Shown in pieces: positions 8,921 through 17,382 of a stretch of DNA of 64,000 nt. This DNA comes from Furfurilactobacillus milii (lineage in GTDB: Bacteria; Bacillota; Bacilli; Lactobacillales; Lactobacillaceae): positions 95,175-159,174 of the forward strand of contig NZ_JAIWJF010000008.1 of the NCBI RefSeq assembly GCF_021654115.1, given 5' to 3'. Both the position numbers and the translations under genes were made by a program. Below the pieces are notes generated by a model. The model was not told where the DNA came from and did not search any database. It worked only from the letters and a program-made list of their open reading frames with translations. Every line of letters begins with the position of its first letter. Positions within the stretch are counted from its first letter, which is position 1.

Positions 8921-10228
8921 ATGACGCAAAAAGAATTTCACGATGACGCTGCAGTGTTGGATATCCATGATCGGCCTAAATTCTGGCCATGGGTGGGTTT
9001 ATCGATTCAACACATGTTTTCAATGTTTGGCTCAACTGTTATTGTGCCGCTACTGGTTGGCCTTAGTCCAAGCATTGCTTTATTTTCATCTGGGGTAGGT
9101 ACGCTGTTACATATTATGATCACCCAGCGAAAGATTCCGGCCTATATGGGATCGAGCTTTGCGTTTATTACACCAATGCTCGCCCTAATGAAGACAACGG
9201 GGTATCCAGGCATTGGGCAAGGTGTTGTGGCGGTCGGAGCTGTGTATCTCATTGTCGCATTGCTGATCGGCATGATTGGTTCTGATTGGGTTGATAAGGT
9301 ACTACCACCAATTGTTGTTGGACCGATCGTCATGGTCATTGGCCTTTCTTTGGCGGGCAGTGCCGCGACAGATGCAATGATGAAAGACGGTCATTATAAT
9401 TTGGAATACTTTGCAATTGCGATGACCACATTATTGTTGGCAATTTTCTTTAACATGTTTTTAAAGGGATCGTTAGGCTTAATTCCTGTATTGTTGGCGA
9501 TTGTGTGTGGTTACTTGATTAGTGTATTTGCTGGCATCGTTGATCTACATACGATTGCTGTGGCGCCATGGTTTAAGTTGCCTAAATTTCAGGTGCCTGG
9601 ATTAACCTATCATTTTCATTTGGAATGGGGCGCGATTGTGACCATTGCACCCATTGCGTTTGTTACAATGACGGAGCATATGGGTCACATTATGGTTCTG
9701 GATAATCTTACACACCGAAATTTCTTCAAGGATCCCGGTCTAAACAGAACGCTTGCTGGGGATGGCACGGCTTCTGTCGTTGCGGGACTGATTGGTGGAC
9801 CGGCAGTTACCAGCTACGGTGAAAATATTGGCGTGATGGCAATTACTAAAGTACACAGTGTTTATGTGTTGATGGGTGCTGCCATGTTTGCAATTATTTT
9901 CGCCTTCGTTAACAAACTGAATGTTTTGATTATGGCCATGCCGCTGCCAGTGATTGGTGGCATCAGCTTCTTGCTATTTGGTACGATTGCAACAAGTGGC
10001 GTTTCTGTGATGATTGATCATCATGTAGATCTGGGCAAAAAACGGAATTTGATGATTGCATCGTCCGTGATGGTCATTGGAATTGGTAATGCCTATCTGC
10101 AATTAGGCAATTTTCAGTTCACTGGATTAGCGTTTGCGACGATTTTAGGAATTGTGTTAAACTTAGTTCTACCACAGGAAGCTGCTAGTGAAAGAGCAGA
10201 CTCGAATACGCTTGACAAAGCCAAGTAG
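8921..10228 (+). CDS. pyrP: Uracil permease (NCS2 family)
   Basis: This 435-aa membrane protein with about 14 segments matches UraA/PyrP: N-terminal WPWVGLSIQHMFSMFGSTVIVPLLVGLSP, the substrate-site region TEHMGHIMVLDNLT and the GGPAVTSYGENIGVMAITKV motif. It imports uracil by proton symport. The ATG follows a Shine-Dalgarno GAGGAAGGGAG. The PyrR attenuator directly upstream ties it to pyrimidine supply. The infC promoter -35 begins inside its last codons, so the downstream operon need not depend on it. Confidence 0.93.
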   Translation: MTQKEFHDDAAVLDIHDRPKFWPWVGLSIQHMFSMFGSTVIVPLLVGLSPSIALFSSGVGTLLHIMITQRKIPAYMGSSFAFITPMLALMKTTGYPGIGQGVVAVGAVYLIVALLIGMIGSDWVDKVLPPIVVGPIVMVIGLSLAGSAATDAMMKDGHYNLEYFAIAMTTLLLAIFFNMFLKGSLGLIPVLLAIVCGYLISVFAGIVDLHTIAVAPWFKLPKFQVPGLTYHFHLEWGAIVTIAPIAFVTMTEHMGHIMVLDNLTHRNFFKDPGLNRTLAGDGTASVVAGLIGGPAVTSYGENIGVMAITKVHSVYVLMGAAMFAIIFAFVNKLNVLIMAMPLPVIGGISFLLFGTIATSGVSVMIDHHVDLGKKRNLMIASSVMVIGIGNAYLQLGNFQFTGLAFATILGIVLNLVLPQEAASERADSNTLDKAK

Positions 10229-10240
10229 CTCCTGTAAACT
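10212..10240 (+). promoter_or_regulatory. Promoter of the infC-rpmI-rplT operon
   Basis: TTGACA (10212-10217) and TAAACT (10235-10240) are 17 bp apart. The -35 lies within the last codons of the uracil permease gene, so the ribosomal operon starts over its 3' end. Confidence 0.6.
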
Positions 10241-10250
10241 TATTAACTGT

Positions 10251-10372
10251 TGAGAAAAGCAGAAGCACCCGCTTCTCGCCTTGGTAATTTTGTTGCCGGG
10301 CTAAAGATGAGTTGAACCGTACTGTTTCAGTGCGGACAGCGGGTGGCGATGGCCATCCGCTATTTTTCTGTT
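10251..10372 (+). promoter_or_regulatory. infC leader, ribosomal protein L20 autoregulatory type
   Basis: A GC-rich leader starts with a hairpin (GAGAA...TTCTC, 10252-10277) and ends in a terminator (AGCGGGTGGC 10338-10347 with GGCCATCCGCT 10351-10361, then T-rich 10362-10367) about 55 bases before infC. Firmicute infC-rpmI-rplT leaders are known to be bound by L20 to promote termination. The position and architecture fit; I did not fold the L20-binding core. Confidence 0.7.
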
Positions 10373-10421
10373 TAAATCTCACCATTGTTGATTCGTTTAG
10401 AATTTTATGGAGGTGAATACC

Positions 10422-10937
10422 ATAGCTCAAGATACTTTGGTAAATAATGCAATCCGCGCCCGCGAGGTTCGGTTGATTGCCGCTAATGGTGACCAGCTCG
10501 GGGTTAAGCAGACCAGAGAAGCACAACAGCTTGCGGATGATGCAAACTTAGATTTGGTTCTGGTTGCCCCTAAGGCAAAGCCACCAGTTGCCAGAATCAT
10601 GGATTATGGAAAGTACCGCTTCGAGTTACAAAAGAAGCAGCGTGAAGCTCGTAAGAATCAAAAGACGGTCGAAATGAAAGAAATTCGTCTTAGTCCGACG
10701 ATTGACGAGAATGACTTCAACACTAAATTGAAGAATGCAGAAAAGTTCCTGTCAAAGGGTAACAAAGTGCGTGTCTCAATTCGGTTTAGAGGTCGTGCAA
10801 TCACGCATAAAGAAATCGGCCGCGACGTGTTGAACAAGATGGCAGCTGCAACTAAAGAAGTAGCTGACGTTCAACAACAAGCTAAGATGGATGGTAGAAG
10901 TATGTTCTTAGTACTGTCACCAAAACCAGAAAAATAG
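10422..10937 (+). CDS. infC: Translation initiation factor IF-3 (rare AUA start)
   Basis: IF-3 binds the 30S subunit, keeps subunits apart and checks start codons. The protein (about 171 aa) has the N-domain ([13 protein letters not shown]), the linker ([20 protein letters not shown]) and the C-domain ([22 protein letters not shown]). An ATG at 10407 is in frame but overlaps the Shine-Dalgarno GGAGGTG (10409-10415). The ATA at 10422, 6 bases after that site, is the best start and aligns with the AUU start of Bacillus/Geobacillus infC. Rare starts let IF-3 repress its own synthesis. First gene of infC-rpmI-rplT. Confidence 0.93.
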   Translation: MAQDTLVNNAIRAREVRLIAANGDQLGVKQTREAQQLADDANLDLVLVAPKAKPPVARIMDYGKYRFELQKKQREARKNQKTVEMKEIRLSPTIDENDFNTKLKNAEKFLSKGNKVRVSIRFRGRAITHKEIGRDVLNKMAAATKEVADVQQQAKMDGRSMFLVLSPKPEK

Positions 10938-10963
10938 TTATCAATATTTAGGAGGACATTCTT

Positions 10964-11161
10964 ATGCCAAAGCAAAAGACAAACCGTGCCGCTGCTAAGC
11001 GGTTCAAACAATCTGCAAAGGGCGGCTTCATTGGTGCCAACGCTTACACAAGTCACCGTTTCCACGGTAAGACAAAGAAGCAACGTCGCCAATTACGTGG
11101 AACTAAGATGATGGACGCAACTACGGTTAAGACATACAAGAAGTTATTGTTGACCAAGTAG
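10964..11161 (+). CDS. rpmI: 50S ribosomal protein L35
   Basis: The 65-aa, strongly basic protein has the L35 signature MPKQKTNRAAAKRFK and the usual length. A Shine-Dalgarno AGGAGG (10951-10956) precedes the ATG. It lies between infC and rplT, 26 bases after infC, in the conserved operon order and shares the L20 leader control. Confidence 0.97.
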   Translation: MPKQKTNRAAAKRFKQSAKGGFIGANAYTSHRFHGKTKKQRRQLRGTKMMDATTVKTYKKLLLTK

Positions 11162-11212
11162 TTTTTAAACAGGAATCTGACCAGACTTGGTCAATTATTG
11201 GAGGATGCAATT

Positions 11213-11566
11213 ATGCGTGTTAAAGGTGGAAGTGTTACACGGCAACGTCGCCGTAAGATGATCAAATTAGCTAAGGGTTACCGTGGCCCAAAGCATATTC
11301 AATTTAAGGTTGCTAAGCAACAAGTTTGGAAGTCATGGCAATATGCTTACCGTGACCGTAAGAACACGAAGCGTAACTTCCGTAAGCTCTGGATCGCTCG
11401 GATCAATGCCGCTGCTCGTCAAAATGACATGAGCTACAGCAAGTTGATGCATGGCTTAAAGGAAGCTAACGTTGAAATGAACCGTAAGATGTTAGCCGAC
11501 TTGGCCGTTAACGACCCACGTGCGTTCACTTCTTTAACTAAAGAAGCTGCTAAAGCACTTAAGTAA
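11213..11566 (+). CDS. rplT: 50S ribosomal protein L20
   Basis: L20 binds 23S rRNA early in assembly and represses its own operon through the infC leader. The 117-aa protein begins [15 protein letters not shown] and contains [20 protein letters not shown], both typical. The frame extends to a TTG at 11198, but the ATG at 11213 has a Shine-Dalgarno GGAGG (11200-11204) 8 bases upstream. It is the last gene of the operon; a strong terminator follows. Confidence 0.97.
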   Translation: MRVKGGSVTRQRRRKMIKLAKGYRGPKHIQFKVAKQQVWKSWQYAYRDRKNTKRNFRKLWIARINAAARQNDMSYSKLMHGLKEANVEMNRKMLADLAVNDPRAFTSLTKEAAKALK

Positions 11567-11571
11567 TTCAT

Positions 11572-11618
11572 AAAAAAGCACTCATTCTTGAAAAATATTC
11601 AGGAATGAGTGCTTTTTT
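11572..11618 (+). terminator. Terminator of infC-rpmI-rplT
   Basis: A 16-bp perfect stem (AAAAAAGCACTCATTC with GAATGAGTGCTTTTTT) and a 15-nt loop end in six T. Confidence 0.92.
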
Positions 11619-11670
11619 ATACGGAAATCACGTTCAAGTCCTGCCTCAGAAAGCCTGGTTTATCAGTTTG

Positions 11671-11716
11671 ACGAACGTCTCTTGACGATTCACAGCAAAA
11701 TATAATCTATCGTTCG
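11671..11716 (+). promoter_or_regulatory. Possible PurBox pair around the guaB promoter
   Basis: CGAAC (11672-11676) and GTTCG (11712-11716) form an inverted pair whose first bases are 40 bp apart, flanking a consensus -10 TATAAT (11701-11706). PurR boxes of Gram-positive bacteria are inverted CGAAC/GTTCG pairs. The -35 is poor (TTGACG at 11682 is only 13 bp away). Purine control of guaB is plausible, but this is a motif-level inference. Confidence 0.35.
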
Positions 11717-11777
11717 GGTCTGGCTGTTGACGACAATAGGCTGAACCTGATAAATTAGTAACAATTTATTTCATTAG

Positions 11778-12941
<1,164 letters not shown>

Positions 12942-12972
12942 ATCAGCTAACTATTTAAAAATGGAGAAAAAC

Positions 12973-14532
12973 ATGCAAACAGTGGACCAAACTAAATTTG
13001 ATCGGGTGATTGTATTAGATTTTGGTAGTCAATATAATCAACTGATTACACGACGAATTCGTGAATTCGGTGTGTATTCAGAATTAAAACCACATACAAT
13101 TTCAGCCACTGAGCTTGCGGCCATGAATCCTAAGGCTGTAATCTTTTCCGGTGGACCGAATAGTGTTTATGGGGAGGATGCCTTAACGGTTGACCCCGCA
13201 ATTTATGATATGGGTTTGCCAATTCTCGGTATTTGTTATGGAATGCAGCTAATGGCAAAAGACCTTGCCGGTGGTGTGGTTGCGCCAGCTGAAGATAATG
13301 GTGACTACGGTCAGTCAGAAATGCACATCACTAACACCAATTCACCTTTGTTTAAGGGAATGGCAGCAGATCAAGAAGTTTTGATGAGTCATGGTGATTA
13401 CGTCAAAACTGTGCCAGATGGTTTTGAGCAAATCGGAACCGGTGCCAATTGCCCAACAGCCGCCATGCAGGATGTTAAACGGGGATTTTACGGATTGCAA
13501 TTTCATCCCGAAGTCCGTTTGACAGAAAACGGTAATGATATTTTACGACATTTTGTTTTCGATGTAGCTGGTGCAAAAGCCAACTGGACCATGCGTAATT
13601 TCATTGATCTGCAAATTGCTAGCATTCGCCAAACTGTTGGTGATAAAAAAGTATTGTTGGGTCTTTCAGGTGGTGTTGATTCCAGCGTTGTCGCTGTCCT
13701 TTTACATGAGGCTATCGGTGATCAATTAACCGCGGTTTTTGTCGACCATGGTCTATTACGTAAGGATGAAGCGCAACAAGTGCTCGACAGTCTTAACGGT
13801 AAGTTTGGCATCAATATTGTTGCCGTGAATGCCAGTGACAGATTCCTGGGAGCTTTAAAAGGCGTTTCCAATCCTGAACGCAAACGTAAAATCATCGGTA
13901 AAGAATTTATTGATGTATTTAGTGAAGAGGCCCGTAAGTTAGATGGTGTAGAGTTTTTAGCACAGGGCACGCTTTACACAGATGTCATTGAATCTGGAAC
14001 CGATACTGCCCAGACAATTAAGTCACACCATAATGTGGGCGGACTACCAGAGGATCTTAAGTTTAAATTGATTGAACCATTGAATAAATTATTCAAAGAC
14101 GAAGTCCGTGAGTTAGGTGAACAGCTGGGTATGCCACATGACCTTGTATGGCGCCAACCGTTTCCTGGTCCAGGACTTGCTATTCGGACGCTGGGAGAAG
14201 TAACGCCCGAAAAGTTGATACTGGTGCGGGAATCCGACGCGATTTTACGTGCAGAATTCGCTAAAGCCGGGTTGGATCAAACCGTTTGGCAATACTTTAC
14301 TGCACTGCCAGGCATTCACAGTGTTGGTGTCATGGGTGACGGACGTACTTATGATGAAGCAATTGTCATTCGTGCCGTGACTAGTGTTGATGGTATGACT
14401 GCTGAGTTTGCAGAAGTTCCTTGGGCCGTGTTAGGTGTGGTATCGACTAAGATCGTCAATGAAGTACCGGGAGTTAACCGCGTACTGTATGACATCACCG
14501 GTAAGCCACCTGCCACGATTGAGTACGAATAG
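12973..14532 (+). CDS. guaA: GMP synthase (glutamine-hydrolysing)
   Basis: GuaA aminates XMP to GMP. The 519-aa protein has an N-terminal class I glutamine amidotransferase with the catalytic Cys in GICYGMQ (about residue 88) and His in LQFHPEV, then an ATP-pyrophosphatase domain with the P-loop [10 protein letters not shown] (about 230) and a C-terminal dimerisation domain ending KPPATIEYE. The frame is open further upstream, but ATG 12973 follows a GGAG (12963-12966) 6 bases before. With guaB upstream it completes GMP synthesis. Confidence 0.97.
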   Translation: MQTVDQTKFDRVIVLDFGSQYNQLITRRIREFGVYSELKPHTISATELAAMNPKAVIFSGGPNSVYGEDALTVDPAIYDMGLPILGICYGMQLMAKDLAGGVVAPAEDNGDYGQSEMHITNTNSPLFKGMAADQEVLMSHGDYVKTVPDGFEQIGTGANCPTAAMQDVKRGFYGLQFHPEVRLTENGNDILRHFVFDVAGAKANWTMRNFIDLQIASIRQTVGDKKVLLGLSGGVDSSVVAVLLHEAIGDQLTAVFVDHGLLRKDEAQQVLDSLNGKFGINIVAVNASDRFLGALKGVSNPERKRKIIGKEFIDVFSEEARKLDGVEFLAQGTLYTDVIESGTDTAQTIKSHHNVGGLPEDLKFKLIEPLNKLFKDEVRELGEQLGMPHDLVWRQPFPGPGLAIRTLGEVTPEKLILVRESDAILRAEFAKAGLDQTVWQYFTALPGIHSVGVMGDGRTYDEAIVIRAVTSVDGMTAEFAEVPWAVLGVVSTKIVNEVPGVNRVLYDITGKPPATIEYE

Positions 14533-14540
14533 CCTAGAAA

Positions 14541-14590
14541 AAAATCAGTCATTGTCTATGGGTGTCTATCCCTTGATAATGGCTGATTTT
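14541..14590 (+). terminator. Terminator of guaA
   Basis: AAATCAGTCATT (14542-14553) pairs with AATGGCTGATTT (14578-14589) with one G-T pair, followed by TTG. Confidence 0.65.
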
Positions 14591-14920
14591 GTTGTAGCGA
14601 GTGAATTTCAAAAACGGATAGAATTGGACAGTTCGGGACTGTTTTGGGGGATTTTCTGGGAGACCATTTAAAAATGTTTTTTTACCCCGTAACTCATTTT
14701 TTTGCCCTGCCATCCATAGATTTTCACCATGTTTAACATGGATAACTCACAGCTTCCATGTCCGCTTAAGTACGTGGTCCGCTATAAATAATGTTTCACA
14801 ATGCACATGAAGGGGGTATTCGATAATGTTGAAATTTTATCGATATAAAATAGTCTGACTACATCTGAATTAGCAAAAATAAATTGTTTCAGTTTGTGTG
14901 TGATTTTTGCTGTGACTAAA
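14591..14920. other. Intergenic stretch without a recognised gene
   Basis: No reading frame with a convincing Shine-Dalgarno was found. It contains T-runs near 14674 and 14697 and a 15-bp palindrome, CCATGTTTAACATGG, at about 14728-14742. Its role is unknown. Confidence 0.4.
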
Positions 14921-14967
14921 GAACCCACCGATTACTGAAGATTCAGTAACTGATGGGTCTTGTTTTC
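14921..14967 (-). terminator. Bidirectional hairpin after the small acidic protein gene
   Basis: An imperfect long inverted repeat (GAACCCACCGATTACTGAA with TTCAGTAACTGATGGGTC) lies just beyond the stop of the minus-strand gene at 14987. Confidence 0.6.
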
Positions 14968-14986
14968 GATTATAAGATTTGTGTAA

Positions 14987-15184
14987 CTAATTGTCGTTGT
15001 TGCCACCAAACAAGCCGCCAAGCTTATCCATGATGCCGGAAGCGCCACCGCCAAGCAAGTCTTTAGCTTGGTCATAGTAGTCGCCAAGGTCGTCCTTGTG
15101 ATCTTCGATAAATGACTTTGCGTCGTCGATATTGCCGCCGCTCACAAGATCTTTAGCCTTGTCCATAATTTCATCTTTATCCAT
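14987..15184 (-). CDS. Small acidic glycine-rich protein, unknown function
   Basis: The 65-aa product starts MDKDEIMDKAKDLVSGGN, is rich in Asp and Lys, and ends in a Gly-rich segment (LGGGASGIMDKLGGLFGGNNDN). No signal peptide or membrane segment is seen. The ATG at 15184 has a strong Shine-Dalgarno (GGAGGG, spacing 6), so it is preferred over the frame's first Met upstream. Two similar 'DKAKDL/QAKDLL' helices suggest an internal duplication. It stands alone with its own terminator. Small, acidic, soluble proteins of this kind are often stress-related, but I cannot assign a function. Confidence 0.75.
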   Translation of the reverse strand: MDKDEIMDKAKDLVSGGNIDDAKSFIEDHKDDLGDYYDQAKDLLGGGASGIMDKLGGLFGGNNDN

Positions 15185-15419
15185 GAAAATCCCTCCACAC
15201 AATTAGTCAGCTTTTAATGTCGTCAGGGTTGGACAGTTAACTATTTACGATGTTAACAACTAAAGTATAGCATTGTCGAGACAGAGGTAAAGTCATGTTA
15301 TTGAAAAAATGAAGCCGTTTTCAATTCAGCAATAAAAATGATTCATATTTCATCGTCCATTTTCAAACAGAATCCGGTATAATAGCGTAATATTGCCGTT
15401 TAGGAAAGGAAGATTTTTC

Positions 15420-15896
15420 ATGTATAAAAACCGTATTTACCTTGCTAGTCCGTTTTTCACTGATGAACAACGGGATCGTATTGATACTGTGGTGACATCT
15501 TTACGTCAAAATAAAACAATTGATGCAGATGGTATTTTTATTCCACAGGAACACCAAGAAGAAAGTCTAGAATTTGGCTCATTTGAATGGCAAGATTCTG
15601 TCTTTGCGAGCGACATGCGTCAGGTCAAACGTGCCGATGTCGTTGTTGCGATTTTAGATTATAAATATGAAGAGAAGAATCTTGAACCTGATGCTGGTAC
15701 CATTTTTGAAATAGGTGCTGCCTGGGCTTGGCATATTCCAGTCATCATGGTTCAATTTCACCCAGAAAATGAGCTTAACCTGATGCTTGTGCGTTCACTG
15801 ACGGCAATGTATACAGGAGACAAGATTAAACAGGGACTTGCCACATATGACTTTAATAATTTGCCAACAAAATATACAGATATGAAAATTTTTTAA
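15420..15896 (+). CDS. Nucleoside 2-deoxyribosyltransferase
   Basis: The 158-aa protein fits the family that swaps the base of 2'-deoxynucleosides, a salvage route common in lactobacilli. The N-terminal IYLASPFFTDEQ resembles the substrate-binding start, and the DAGTIFEIGAAWA segment carries the Glu expected as nucleophile. The ATG at 15420 follows AGGAAAGGA; a -10 TATAAT is at 15378-15383. The length equals that of the classic lactobacillar enzyme. Base preference (purine-only or all bases) cannot be told. Confidence 0.87.
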   Translation: MYKNRIYLASPFFTDEQRDRIDTVVTSLRQNKTIDADGIFIPQEHQEESLEFGSFEWQDSVFASDMRQVKRADVVVAILDYKYEEKNLEPDAGTIFEIGAAWAWHIPVIMVQFHPENELNLMLVRSLTAMYTGDKIKQGLATYDFNNLPTKYTDMKIF

Positions 15897-15938
15897 AGAA
15901 AGCGAGACACAACACGATTTGGCTTTCTCAGGTGTCAT

Positions 15939-15987
15939 AAAAATGATGTTCATGGGTGATTTCTCCCGTGAACATCATTTTTTATGT
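15939..15987 (+). terminator. Terminator of the deoxyribosyltransferase gene
   Basis: A long stem AAAAATGATGTTCA(T)GGG with CCCGTGAACATCATTTTT and a 7-nt loop; the symmetric A/T ends suit both this gene and the convergent DUF1275 gene. Confidence 0.85.
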
Positions 15988-16122
15988 TAGATGAGCAAAA
16001 CGCAGTGTTATGTCTCGCATTTGCGGCAAATTTTTAATTCGTGCCAACCTTGGCAGTTGAAGAAAAATGGCTTGTTGCCGTTGCGCTAAGATTCATGCTG
16101 AGGCGTTTTGTTCCAATCTCGT

Positions 16123-16806
16123 TTATGCAGTCCCACCGCGTTGATCCCAAATCATTAAAATGAGTACAACAATTAGAATCAAGACGCTGCCTAGTAATGC
16201 CTGCGGTCCGATAGCATTTGTCAGTTTAGTGGAAATGAAAGCGCCAATGCCAAAACTAGCGGCCACCCAAAAACTATCTCTTAATAAAATCCAGTTAGTG
16301 GTTAGTTTGCCGCGGCGGAAGAGCAAATTTAACGATGCTGCACCGACAGTTCGTAAGTTACCAGTGGTCATGGTTGTATTGTATGGATGATTATTCATGA
16401 CCCGAAATGTATGAACCTGAAAGGCAGCAAATAAGGATAAACCACTAGTAATAAATGAACCGGGGATAAAGCCAATAAACAGATCGATTATTAAAATACC
16501 AACTAATTCGGCAATGATACTAAGTTCCTGCCAAATCACGGCTCCAGGACGGTGAAAAAATTGTTCCACCAAGTTAGCTAACCCAGCGCCCAGTGTGAAG
16601 CAGAAGATTGGAATAATGTATGTGATTGCTTTAGCAAAATGACCGTTGGCTAAATTTAATCCCAGTAAGATAACATTTCCCGATTGGAGACTGGCGAACA
16701 CTTCGTTGTGAAGAATATAGGTGTAAGCGTCCAGGTAGCCACCGACACCTGCCAATAAGGTGCCAATTAGGAGAGTTTCGTAAATCGGCTGACGTACGTT
16801 TTTCAT
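16123..16806 (-). CDS. DUF1275 (YoaK) family membrane protein
   Basis: The 227-aa hydrophobic protein has about six membrane segments. It shows the family signature GGYLDAYTYILHNEVFASLQSGNVILLG near the N terminus and MTTGNLRTVG in the middle. DUF1275 proteins are inner-membrane proteins of unknown substrate. A Shine-Dalgarno AGAGGCG precedes the ATG. It is monocistronic, convergent with the deoxyribosyltransferase gene, and diverges from the small gene at 17070. Confidence 0.82.
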   Translation of the reverse strand: MKNVRQPIYETLLIGTLLAGVGGYLDAYTYILHNEVFASLQSGNVILLGLNLANGHFAKAITYIIPIFCFTLGAGLANLVEQFFHRPGAVIWQELSIIAELVGILIIDLFIGFIPGSFITSGLSLFAAFQVHTFRVMNNHPYNTTMTTGNLRTVGAASLNLLFRRGKLTTNWILLRDSFWVAASFGIGAFISTKLTNAIGPQALLGSVLILIVVLILMIWDQRGGTA

Positions 16807-17069
16807 TTTTACGCCTCTTTATCTTTTTCTAAGTTTAATAGGCATATTGTAGCCAAAATTTGAATTTATTGCTGGTAAAAATACTCGTTTTAAAGCAGGT
16901 GTTAGTTAATGAATGGGGTGAAGAGGATTACTTTGCGAACTAAACATATTACTTTGAAATTTGGTTTGACAATAAAAATACAAACTGAGTGATTTAATCA
17001 AAATTTTAATGGACATTGACGTGTGAAATCTGTATCCTATTGCCAATGACTAAAAAGGAGCGATTGCAC

Positions 17070-17291
17070 GTGATTACAAATGCAGAAACTTTTTTAACTG
17101 AGTTGAAGAACATTTTACGTGGAACCTACACGGATGATCAATATTTGATTGAAGCTGTGGTGAATAGATTGCAAATGTCTACTACGACGCACTATGAAGT
17201 GTCGAAATGGCGCGCTAACGATCATCGTGATCATGAGTTCACGTTTAAACAAAATGAAGATCAAACATATACGTACCTTACAACACGTTAA
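17070..17291 (+). CDS. Small hypothetical protein
   Basis: The 73-aa product (ITNAETFLTELKNILRGTYT...) looks soluble and mixed in charge, ending in a beta-like stretch (HEFTFKQNEDQTYTYLTTR). GTG 17070 is chosen because AAGGAG (17055-17060) lies 9 bases upstream; an in-frame TTG at 17064 is too close. Its own strong terminator follows. I do not recognise a family. Confidence 0.65.
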   Translation: MITNAETFLTELKNILRGTYTDDQYLIEAVVNRLQMSTTTHYEVSKWRANDHRDHEFTFKQNEDQTYTYLTTR

Positions 17292-17298
17292 TCAGGTT

Positions 17299-17350
17299 AA
17301 AAAATCATCGCTAAGCAAACGCAATTTGTCTGCTTAGCGATGATTTTTTT
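17299..17350 (+). terminator. Strong terminator between convergent genes
   Basis: A perfect 19-bp stem (17299-17317 with 17331-17349) with a T-run on + and A-run on the left can serve the + gene and the convergent yfhO gene. Confidence 0.93.
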
Positions 17351-17382
17351 GATGAATGTCGTTTATTGTGAACTTAACCCTA

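Noticed and set aside
14435..14671. 78-codon + strand frame over the end of guaA
   Set aside because: It overlaps guaA in another frame and crosses its terminator, with no ribosome site.
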